Part shown: positions 33,509 to 38,743 of the stretch, piece after piece
Numbering within the stretch: the stretch's first letter is position 1
How the letters are laid out: each line of letters starts with the position of its first letter
From: a virus
Strand: one strand, 5' to 3'
DNA length: 38,800 nt
Virus record (IMG/VR): IMGVR_UViG_3300009183_000184
Coordinates: 1-38,800 of that record
The notes under the pieces: model-generated
What the model saw: only the letters and a program-made list of their open reading frames with translations
Database searches by the model: none
Told to the model about the DNA's origin: nothing
Made by a program: the position numbers and the translations under genes

Positions 33509-33995
33509 GTACAGCCTTTGCTCGCTTCATATTGATGCGGGTATAGGGGGTTGTAATTTCGTTAAGATTAAAACTGTGACGCTTAGCACCAGAGTATCCC
33601 ATGTTGTAACACATGTACACAGCCATAGGTGTAATCTCTTGCTTGTCTTCCTTGAGCCTGTCGATAATTAATTCGACATAGGCAGTTGCAAGCAGTCTGG
33701 CAGTGAATGGGTCACTGCATGCTTGTTTATGGTCCTTAAGCCTTTTTTGACATGCAAGTAATTCATGTACAAGTTTATGTTTAACTCTGAGCCAAGCCAC
33801 TGAATCAAGAAAGGCATCCTTGTGCATCTGGTATGCACCAATAGCATTTCCGTTATCTCCAATGGCATTGGGGTTGTTGTTAGACTCAATGATTGCAACT
33901 CTATCCATGAAATCTTCTATTTCAAATTTGGTTGGTTTTGAGTATCCAGTGATGCAAGCAAGTACGGACGAAGCGTATGTTAGTAGTCGGTTCAT
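33486..33995 (-). CDS. Endolysin, lysozyme/SLT-like muramidase
   Basis: The 169-residue protein degrades peptidoglycan. The catalytic-type Glu is E37 in R-V-A-I-I-E-S-N-N-N-P, followed by G-D-N-G-N-A-I-G-A-Y-Q, the standard glycosidase signature of SLT/lysozyme-like transglycosylases. A C-terminal helical lobe contains AVYMCYNMGYSGAKRH. Residues 1-17 are hydrophobic (MNRLLTYASSVLACITG), so it may be exported by a signal-arrest helix or as a lipoprotein (V-L-A-C). It is encoded on the early strand, away from the holin. Its ATG lies two bases after the U-tract of a strong terminator, and no promoter is visible, so expression probably depends on read-through. Its end encodes promoter P8. Confidence 0.8.
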   Translation of the reverse strand: MNRLLTYASSVLACITGYSKPTKFEIEDFMDRVAIIESNNNPNAIGDNGNAIGAYQMHKDAFLDSVAWLRVKHKLVHELLACQKRLKDHKQACSDPFTARLLATAYVELIIDRLKEDKQEITPMAVYMCYNMGYSGAKRHSFNLNEITTPYTRINMKRAKAVLDTPPSR

Positions 33996-33997
33996 AT

Positions 33998-34035
33998 AAA
34001 AAAGGGGTAAGGGAGGGGGATTTCACCCCTCCCTT
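33998..34035 (-). terminator. Intrinsic terminator between ERF and endolysin genes
   Basis: On the minus strand a perfect 10-bp stem (AAGGGAGGGG with CCCCTCCCTT, 34035-34026 with 34018-34009, reading the minus strand) closes a 7-base loop. ACCCC and six T (34003-33998) follow. The T-run ends two bases before the endolysin ATG. Confidence 0.8.
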
Positions 34036-34042
34036 TGACTAC

Positions 34043-34819
34043 TTAGAACGGAACTTCGTCAGATGTTTCTGGCTCTTGCTGTGGGCCTTGCGAGTTGTTA
34101 TACAACGCAACAGCAGTGGCCTTTAACTTAGCATCCTTTGCGGTGACACGACCAGTCTTCTCGTAAGGACGAGGTTCCCACTTGGTAGCCCAGTAAGCAA
34201 GGTCATTGCCCTGAAGTTCGCCAATAGGAGTTCCCTTGTTATTGCCAAAAGGCACAGGGATGGATGGGTCTATGTCGCCAGATGCTGGCTCTGAGAAACT
34301 AGGAGCGGACTGAACAGGAGCCTGAGCGACAGGCTTAGGAGCAACATATGGCTTAGGAGCAACAGACTTAACTTGTCTATCAAACTCTGCATCGTCATCC
34401 TCTGTAGCGACACCCGCTACGGAAGCCAATGCATAGCGTCTCAAATAAGTTAGTAATGCACCAGCCTGTTGACCAGTAGTATCAGTGTCGATTGGGACGA
34501 CACAGGACTGTTCAATGCTTTCTCCGTTCTTGTGGATGATAATGGTTTGCACTCCAATAGCACCAATGTTCTTTCGTTCTGCACCAGACCAGAAGGAGTC
34601 GCTTGCCGATGTCGGGAACTGAAGAATACCAAGACCATTCTTTGCGAAGATTGGTTTAATATAATTCAAGTGAGCCGATAAACTGGCGTACTTTGCCTTA
34701 TGGAATGGATTGTTACTGTCTGGGGCAATGTCCTTTGTCTCAAAAAGAGACTTGGCAATTGCCGCAAACAACTCGGAACGCCTCAGTTGAAGGGCGTTGA
34801 TATCATTATCTTGGGTCAT
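34043..34819 (-). CDS. erf: ERF-family single-strand annealing protein
   Basis: ERF proteins anneal complementary single strands for recombination and genome circularisation. The 258-residue protein has the family core at about 8-145: helical start, F-H-K-A-K-Y-A-S-L-S-A-H near 39-50, F-A-K-N-G-L-G-I near 58-65, I-I-I-H-K-N-G-E near 93-100, then Q-Q-A-G-A-L-L-T-Y-L-R-R-Y-A-L near 117-131 and E-D-D-D-A near 140-144. The C-terminus has a Pro/Ala linker and an acidic end (PETSDEVPF) like that of SSB, which may recruit partner proteins. It is a single-gene unit under promoter P7 and ends at a terminator; the RecE-like nuclease downstream is the natural partner. Confidence 0.9.
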   Translation of the reverse strand: MTQDNDINALQLRRSELFAAIAKSLFETKDIAPDSNNPFHKAKYASLSAHLNYIKPIFAKNGLGILQFPTSASDSFWSGAERKNIGAIGVQTIIIHKNGESIEQSCVVPIDTDTTGQQAGALLTYLRRYALASVAGVATEDDDAEFDRQVKSVAPKPYVAPKPVAQAPVQSAPSFSEPASGDIDPSIPVPFGNNKGTPIGELQGNDLAYWATKWEPRPYEKTGRVTAKDAKLKATAVALYNNSQGPQQEPETSDEVPF

Positions 34820-34839
34820 AGGTAATAGGTTCGGTTTTA

Positions 34840-34869
34840 TGTATAAACAAAGTTAGGGGGGGGTGTCAA
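34840..34869 (-). promoter_or_regulatory. Early promoter P7 (C-tract type)
   Basis: On the minus strand TTGACA (34869-34864), eight C, an 18-bp spacer, and TATACA (34845-34840). Five G directly precede the -35, so G5 and C5 can pair around TTGACA. The ERF ATG is 20 bases after the -10, with no Shine-Dalgarno. Confidence 0.75.
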
Positions 34870-34876
34870 CCCCCTT

Positions 34877-34910
34877 AAAAAACTAATGCATAGGGAACCA
34901 CCCCTATGCA
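34877..34910 (-). terminator. Intrinsic terminator after the helicase-loader unit
   Basis: On the minus strand a perfect 9-bp stem TGCATAGGG/CCCTATGCA (34910-34902 with 34895-34887) has a 6-base loop and is followed by TTAG and six T (34882-34877). It ends eight bases before the -35 of promoter P7. Upstream, 34911-34992 contains two further small hairpins (AACC-GAAA-GGTT and AGTGC/GCACT) in the 3' untranslated region. Confidence 0.85.
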
Positions 34911-34992
34911 CCAGAACCTTTCGGTTTTTCATGATGAACCAGCCAGTGCCGTAGCACTCGCCAAGTTGATTTAATAGTTAAGTTGGTTGGAC

Positions 34993-35676
34993 TCAAGCGG
35001 AAATAGCAGAGAAGTAATCCCTTAATCTACGCACTAGGGCTACCCCTGTTTCCTTGTTCTGGAACCGCTCTAGGAGTTTGTCGCCAGTATAGTTGGTCGT
35101 AATGATTGTAGTCTTAAGATTGGAGGTTCTCTCGTCAATAACTGCAAAAAGGTCTGATTCCATTCTCTGCGTTAAACGCTCCTTGCCCAAATCGTCAAGA
35201 ACTAGGATGGGGCAAGAGATAAGAATGTCAAGAACATTGCCATGCTTTCGGTCCTCAAAGCCCTTTTCAATCAATCCTTCAAACTTACGCATCTGGAGGA
35301 AGAACGACTTATCTGGGTAATGCTTTCGCCAGAGTCTATTGAACAGTCTCCATGCCGCCCTAGACTTGCATGTTCCAGTCTCTCCATGCAGGATTAGAGA
35401 CGACTTCTCCTCGGAAGGATGCCAGTCCTCGGCCTTGAGCAACAAAGGGCTCCTATGGACATCTGTGGCTATGTATCCCTCTGGGTACTCGGGGTGCTTG
35501 TTAGCAAAAGCAATGCCCTTCTTTTCAAAGACATCCTTATAGGTATATGGGTGGTCCCAATAATCCTTTGTCATGTAGCACTCTTCGCAGACACGAACAG
35601 ATACATCAAAGAACTTCTTAGTTTCATTCCATGCTGGAACGGCTTGCTTATCGCAATGTACGCACTTGTAGTTCAT
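34993..35676 (-). CDS. DnaC/IstB-like helicase loader ATPase
   Basis: This AAA+ protein (227 residues) probably loads the host replicative helicase at the phage origin, the role of lambda P or DnaC. It has an N-terminal zinc ribbon (C5, C8, C30, C33), Walker A G-E-T-G-T-C-K-S at 98-105, Walker B I-L-V-L-D-D at 157-162, sensor-1 I-I-T-T-N at 191-195 and an arginine-finger region A-L-V-R-R-L-R-D at 213-220. The Cys at 103 replaces the usual Gly of the P-loop. The gene is fourth in the unit that starts with the O-like initiator, and its ATG overlaps the previous stop. Confidence 0.85.
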   Translation of the reverse strand: MNYKCVHCDKQAVPAWNETKKFFDVSVRVCEECYMTKDYWDHPYTYKDVFEKKGIAFANKHPEYPEGYIATDVHRSPLLLKAEDWHPSEEKSSLILHGETGTCKSRAAWRLFNRLWRKHYPDKSFFLQMRKFEGLIEKGFEDRKHGNVLDILISCPILVLDDLGKERLTQRMESDLFAVIDERTSNLKTTIITTNYTGDKLLERFQNKETGVALVRRLRDYFSAISA

Positions 35677-35894
35677 TTAGTTTGGGTTGGGGTATGTTTG
35701 CCAGTACGGATACCAAAGGTATCATTACGGAGAAATTGAAATTGGTCTGAGGAGAAGTGTCGTAGTGTGCCGTCATTGTCAAGAACGATGGCAAACACAT
35801 CATTGGCAAAAGTGCCACCATCACGGACATAGATTACCATGCCGTAGCCCAGAGTGGTTTCCACTGGCATAGGGTTGCGGAATTCGTGAATCAT
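35673..35894 (-). CDS. 73-residue hypothetical protein
   Basis: The protein is beta-rich (YGMVIYVRDGGTFANDVFAIVLDNDGTLRHFSSDQFQFLRN) and resembles a small SH3-like or barrel domain. I recognise no family. It is joined by 4-base ATGA overlaps to both the coiled-coil gene upstream and the helicase loader downstream, so it is translationally coupled to the replication genes and may be an accessory to them. Confidence 0.7.
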   Translation of the reverse strand: MIHEFRNPMPVETTLGYGMVIYVRDGGTFANDVFAIVLDNDGTLRHFSSDQFQFLRNDTFGIRTGKHTPTQTK

Positions 35895-36205
35895 TGTTTG
35901 CCCTCCTTGGCGGAGTTCCAGTCTTTTGCAATAGTCACATAAGGTGGATACGGCATATTAGCAGAGGCATGTTTAAGCATCAAATCTCCTGCCCGTTTAA
36001 GTTTATCAACCTCGGCCTTGAGGCGGGCGTTCTCATCACGCTCGGAACGCAACAGGCGGGAAGTGGGGCTGGTCATTAGGGCTTCGACCTCGGCCTTAAA
36101 TCCGTCAGACGCAGACTTTAAATCAGTCACCTCGGCCTTGAGTCGGGCAATCTCCTGACGGAGTTCGTCTCTGGTCCAGAATATAATATTAGAATCCCTT
36201 GGCAT
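35891..36205 (-). CDS. Coiled-coil protein in the replication unit
   Basis: The 104-residue protein is mostly coiled coil: heptads are clear at about 12-45 (TRDELRQEIARLKAEVTDLKSASDGFKAEVEAL) and 55-75 (ERDENARLKAEVDKLKRAGDL). The two R/L-K-A-E-V blocks look like an internal repeat. It overlaps the initiator gene by 17 bases and the next gene by four. I recognise no family. An oligomeric scaffold or regulator for the replication proteins is possible from context only. Confidence 0.65.
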   Translation of the reverse strand: MPRDSNIIFWTRDELRQEIARLKAEVTDLKSASDGFKAEVEALMTSPTSRLLRSERDENARLKAEVDKLKRAGDLMLKHASANMPYPPYVTIAKDWNSAKEGKQ

Positions 36206-36842
36206 GGTCGTTTTTGGTTAAAGGTTTACCTGACTCGGTTCTGGCTGGTTCAAATAAACCAACCCAGCCATTCTTAATTGACAGTTCAATGGATATAATA
36301 GACTTACTCTCGCCCCACTTCTTTAGGTCAGCAAACTGCTTCTCTATCGTGGATGGAGTTAACTTCTTCTTCAGTTCCTTGCGGTAATCTATCCATGCCC
36401 CCCATGCCCTGTGAAACTCTTCAGAATCAAAAGGAAAAACAGAAGCATCAACAAGACCTTTTATCTTTTTAATATCCTCTTTATTATCTTCTTTACTATA
36501 TGGGTGCAATGAATTGCATGGGGGAGGTGCAATAGATTGCATGGGGGGAGTGCAATGCACTGCATCCCTGAGTGCAATAGAATGCACTGTATGCAATACC
36601 CTGCGTCCAACAGCATTGTACTCACGCACAACAAGTTTCTGCTCAATTAACTTGGCAAGAATGTTCTGCATTTGTCGCTTCTCTACATTAAGGCAGTTCT
36701 GGAGATAGTTATTAGATGCCCAGCATCCATCGTCACCATCCAGTGCGTCAATAAGAGAGAAGCACACCTTCTCGGTCAGTGTCAGAGAGTTAGTCTGGAA
36801 CACCTCCTTGGGCATCCATAGCCCAGTAAATTTAAGGTTCAT
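36189..36842 (-). CDS. O-like replication initiator with internal origin
   Basis: This 217-residue protein has an N-terminal winged helix-turn-helix (about 18-80: TLTEKVCFSLIDAL...SNNYLQNCLNVEKRQMQNILAKLIEQKLVVRE), a low-complexity Pro/His/Cys-rich middle (about 81-113), an acidic/basic stretch and a C-terminal domain (about 128-217) with HRAWGAWIDYRKELKKKLTPSTIEKQFADLKKWG. It fits phage initiators such as lambda O, which bind iterons within their own gene and recruit a P/DnaC-like partner. The iteron array at 36504-36600 encodes the middle segment, and the helicase loader is three genes downstream. ATG 36842 is chosen since it is seven bases after the -10 of P6 (leaderless). Confidence 0.8.
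   Translation of the reverse strand: MNLKFTGLWMPKEVFQTNSLTLTEKVCFSLIDALDGDDGCWASNNYLQNCLNVEKRQMQNILAKLIEQKLVVREYNAVGRRVLHTVHSIALRDAVHCTPPMQSIAPPPCNSLHPYSKEDNKEDIKKIKGLVDASVFPFDSEEFHRAWGAWIDYRKELKKKLTPSTIEKQFADLKKWGESKSIISIELSIKNGWVGLFEPARTESGKPLTKNDHAKGF
36459..36503. other. AT-rich, G-free stretch next to the iterons (putative unwinding element)
   Basis: Bases 36459-36501 on the + strand contain no G and are about 80 percent A+T, giving a pyrimidine-rich strand directly beside iteron 1. This is the arrangement of lambda ori, where an AT-rich strand-asymmetric segment beside the iterons opens first. On the coding strand it encodes a Lys/Glu/Asp-rich piece. Confidence 0.6.
36504..36600. repeat. 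Iteron array, probable replication origin
   Basis: Four tandem repeats begin at 36504, 36527, 36550 and 36572 (+ strand), each starting GTGCAAT. Each holds a dyad of the form TGCAAT-NN-ATTGCA; copies 1 and 2 are perfect, copies 3 and 4 imperfect. A fifth half-site TGCAAT is at 36592-36597. Copies 1 and 2 end in G5-6 A. The periods of 23, 23 and 22 bases are not multiples of three, so conservation is at DNA level and not in the protein. Confidence 0.8.
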
Positions 36843-36849
36843 CGTTTCC

Positions 36850-36879
36850 ACTCTAACCACCAGCCAAGGGGGGTGTCAA
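36850..36879 (-). promoter_or_regulatory. Early promoter P6 (C-tract type)
   Basis: On the minus strand TTGACA (36879-36874), six C, an 18-bp spacer, and TAGAGT (36855-36850). The TGA stop of the upstream HTH gene is the TGA of TTGACA. The initiator ATG begins seven bases after the -10. Confidence 0.75.
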
Positions 36880-37337
36880 GCGGTTGGTTCTTTTGACTCA
36901 ATTTCAATAATTGTCTCACCCTTTAGCATCTTGTTGATGTCATCCTGCGATATTCTCTGGATGCGATGCTCTATCACTGCGGTAGGCTGGTCTTGAAGTA
37001 CTGCAATTTTGTCAATAATAATACCAAGAGCAGTAGGCAAAAAGTTCGGATGTATGTTGTCGATTTCATTGTTAAGTCTATTAGCCCCCTTCATGCCAGC
37101 ATTCTTCATTATGTTAGCCATGTTAGTCTTCCAGTCCTTATCGGACAGGCCAGTCATGTCGCCCTTGATAGCAGACACGCTATGCTCAGACAAGCCAGTT
37201 TCCTTGACTATCTCGTCTCTCGTTATCCCTTGCTTGAGCATTTCTTCACAACGCTGTCTACGCTCAGGCTCAATGTTTTTGGCGTTGCTGTAATGCTGGT
37301 TGTTACGAATTATCTCTTTCTTTGGCTCATATTCCAT
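36876..37337 (-). CDS. HTH DNA-binding protein, regulator or small terminase-like
   Basis: The 153-residue protein has a helix-turn-helix at about 24-58 (ERRQRCEEMLKQGITRDEIVKETGLSEHSVSAIKGD) and a helical remainder containing LPTALGIIIDKIAVLQDQPTAVIEHR near 101-126. That second part resembles phage HTH proteins that I have seen annotated both as regulators and as small terminase subunits. Since no other small terminase is visible, it could fill that role, although its early-strand position argues for a regulator. ATG 37337 is chosen; the longer frame runs back across the divergent promoter P4. No strong promoter of its own is visible; a TTGACT lies opposite P4. Confidence 0.65.
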   Translation of the reverse strand: MEYEPKKEIIRNNQHYSNAKNIEPERRQRCEEMLKQGITRDEIVKETGLSEHSVSAIKGDMTGLSDKDWKTNMANIMKNAGMKGANRLNNEIDNIHPNFLPTALGIIIDKIAVLQDQPTAVIEHRIQRISQDDINKMLKGETIIEIESKEPTA

Positions 37338-37352
37338 GAAAAAGCATTGTGC

Positions 37353-37382
37353 TTGACACCCCCCCCGAGTCAATCGTAAAGT
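37353..37382 (+). promoter_or_regulatory. Early promoter P4 (C-tract type) with dyad
   Basis: TTGACA at 37353-37358, eight C, an 18-bp spacer, and TAAAGT at 37377-37382. TTGAC at 37353-37357 and GTCAA at 37369-37373 form an inverted repeat around the C-tract. The first ATG is seven bases after the -10. Confidence 0.75.
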
Positions 37383-37389
37383 GATTTTG

Positions 37390-37497
37390 ATGAAGAATAC
37401 CATTGCTACTTTAATACTAGGCGTTGCCGTCTGTGTTGTTTATACTGCTGTTGCTACTGTCCTTGGAGGTGTAACAGGCGAGCGGCATGATTCCTAA
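37390..37497 (+). CDS. 35-residue single-pass membrane protein
   Basis: The first ATG after promoter P4 opens a 35-codon frame ending at TAA 37495-37497. Residues 4-29 form one hydrophobic helix (TIATLILGVAVCVVYTAVAT followed by VLGGVTG), and the end is polar (ERHDS). It overlaps the RusA start by 11 bases. No family is recognised. Its place as the first, probably leaderless, gene under an early promoter suggests an early membrane-acting peptide. Confidence 0.6.
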   Translation: MKNTIATLILGVAVCVVYTAVATVLGGVTGERHDS

Positions 37498-37987
37498 AAT
37501 TGTCAATATAAGAATACCCATAGAGGCTCCACCTACACACCAAGCCGCATTGCGTGTGTTAAAAAATAAAAGCGGTAAAATGTTTATAGGCAAAATGTCT
37601 ACAAGCAGTGCCGTTCTTTGGAAGAAATCCTTTCTATTGCTATTACTAAAACACACTCCACCTGAGCCTATATCTGGACCTTTGCGTGTAAGCGTTAACT
37701 TTGGATACGCACTGTTAAAGAAACACCATGCTCAAATTAAGAAGAACAACAGTAATGGCGTTATGGTAGTTGAGGCTAAGGTTACACGCCCCGACTGCGA
37801 TAATCTTGTTAAGTCTGTGCTTGATGCCTTGACAGAGGCTAAGTATATTGTTGATGATTCAAATATAGTTTCACTCAGCGTAAGTAAATGGTTTCATTGG
37901 CGGGCTCCGTTCATTGATGTGATTATTACGCAGGAAAAAAGCAATCCGTGGGTTGTACTTGACACCCCCCCTCCACCAACTGTATAA
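37487..37987 (+). CDS. rusA: RusA-type Holliday junction resolvase
   Basis: RusA enzymes cut four-way DNA junctions and branched replication intermediates before packaging. The 166-residue protein has the family signature R-P-D-C-D-N-L-V-K-S-V-L-D-A-L at 101-115 (acidic D103, D105 and D113, K109) and Y-I-V-D-D at 120-124, in the correct order and spacing. The N-terminal part is extended by about 40 residues compared with a minimal RusA. The start overlaps the small membrane-protein gene. The C-terminal V-L-D-T-P-P-P-P-T-V is encoded by promoter P5. Confidence 0.9.
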   Translation: MIPKIVNIRIPIEAPPTHQAALRVLKNKSGKMFIGKMSTSSAVLWKKSFLLLLLKHTPPEPISGPLRVSVNFGYALLKKHHAQIKKNNSNGVMVVEAKVTRPDCDNLVKSVLDALTEAKYIVDDSNIVSLSVSKWFHWRAPFIDVIITQEKSNPWVVLDTPPPPTV

Positions 37988-37988
37988 A
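37959..37988 (+). promoter_or_regulatory. Early promoter P5 (C-tract type)
   Basis: TTGACA at 37959-37964, seven C, an 18-bp spacer, and TATAAA at 37983-37988. It overlaps the end of rusA. The next ATG starts six bases after the -10, so the mRNA is predicted to be leaderless. Confidence 0.8.
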
Positions 37989-37994
37989 CCAATA

Positions 37995-38450
37995 ATGACT
38001 AACAAGATTACAGACCGAGCCGTTTTCATTATGGAAACAGAGTTCTGGTGTAACTACGAACTGGAAGGCGAAAACCTTACAGAGCGTACCCTAAAGGGTA
38101 GAGTAAAAAAATTACTACAAACGCATATTGACAGATGCTATAGCAATGAAAACAGTGTGCCGTTTGTAATGGTTACGGAGATAAGCAACAGAGAACCCAT
38201 CTGCGAAGATAAAGATGGAGTAACTAAACTGCGTACATCCTGTACGATGACTATGTGTGTTGAAGATGCGGATAATAACCCAGACCAACTGGCTAAAGAA
38301 ATGACCATGCTATTCTTTGACACAATTAAATTTCCATCTTTCAGAGTTAACAAAGCATACCCAACGCCAGATAGCATTGCCATCAAAGATGAGTCATGCA
38401 TGCGTGGGTATGTTCAACTTGATAACTCAGTATTTATTCCAATCACATGA
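37995..38450 (+). CDS. Unknown early protein
   Basis: The 151-residue protein starts at the ATG expected to be the first transcribed codon from promoter P5; the longer frame would begin inside rusA upstream of the promoter. It has mixed alpha/beta character (FIMETEFWCNYELEGENLTERTLKGRVKKLLQTHIDRC, SVPFVMVTEISN, RTSCTMTMCVEDADNNPDQLAKEMTMLFFDTIKF) and several Cys residues without a clear metal-binding spacing. I recognise no family. Its stop overlaps the next ATG (ATGA). Confidence 0.7.
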   Translation: MTNKITDRAVFIMETEFWCNYELEGENLTERTLKGRVKKLLQTHIDRCYSNENSVPFVMVTEISNREPICEDKDGVTKLRTSCTMTMCVEDADNNPDQLAKEMTMLFFDTIKFPSFRVNKAYPTPDSIAIKDESCMRGYVQLDNSVFIPIT

Positions 38451-38659
38451 ACCATAGAGAAATAAGCCGTGTTGAGAGATATCTCATCACCTATCCCCAA
38501 ATTAAGAACAGCCCAGAAGCACTTGAGACTTTAAAGACGCTGTGCCTTGACCCCAAGATTGGACATCCCGCTGATGCTAACAAGCAACGCATGTTCCGCA
38601 ATGCCCGCAAGGGTCGTGATGCGGCTGTGCTTACGCTTGCTAACACAATAACTGCATAA
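38447..38659 (+). CDS. 70-residue hypothetical protein
   Basis: This small basic protein (MNHREISRVERYLITYPQ...HPADANKQRMFRNARKGRDAAVLTLANTI) is predicted to be mostly helical. It is coupled by ATGA to the preceding gene and followed at once by tRNA genes. No family is recognised. The Arg/Lys-rich centre could bind nucleic acid. Confidence 0.65.
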   Translation: MNHREISRVERYLITYPQIKNSPEALETLKTLCLDPKIGHPADANKQRMFRNARKGRDAAVLTLANTITA

Positions 38660-38666
38660 GGATTTT

Positions 38667-38738
38667 ATCCCATTAGTTCAGCGGATAGAACAGTGGTTTT
38701 CTAAACCATTAACCTTGGTTCGATTCCAAGATGGGATA
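38667..38738 (+). tRNA. tRNA-Arg (anticodon UCU)
   Basis: All four stems fold: acceptor ATCCCAT/ATGGGAT, D-stem GTTC/GAAC with an 8-base loop, anticodon stem GTGGT/ACCAT with loop TTTCTAA (anticodon TCT), and T-stem CTTGG/CCAAG with loop TTCGATT. Discriminator A; no CCA is encoded. It reads AGA, a codon visibly frequent in the phage genes. Confidence 0.95.
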
Positions 38739-38743
38739 CTCTT

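Noticed and set aside
36504-36600. CRISPR-like array
   Set aside because: The repeats are contiguous 22-23-bp units without unique spacers and lie within a coding gene; they fit origin iterons.
37338-37403. Longer start for the HTH gene
   Set aside because: The extension is the translated complement of promoter P4 and includes no better start context than ATG 37337.
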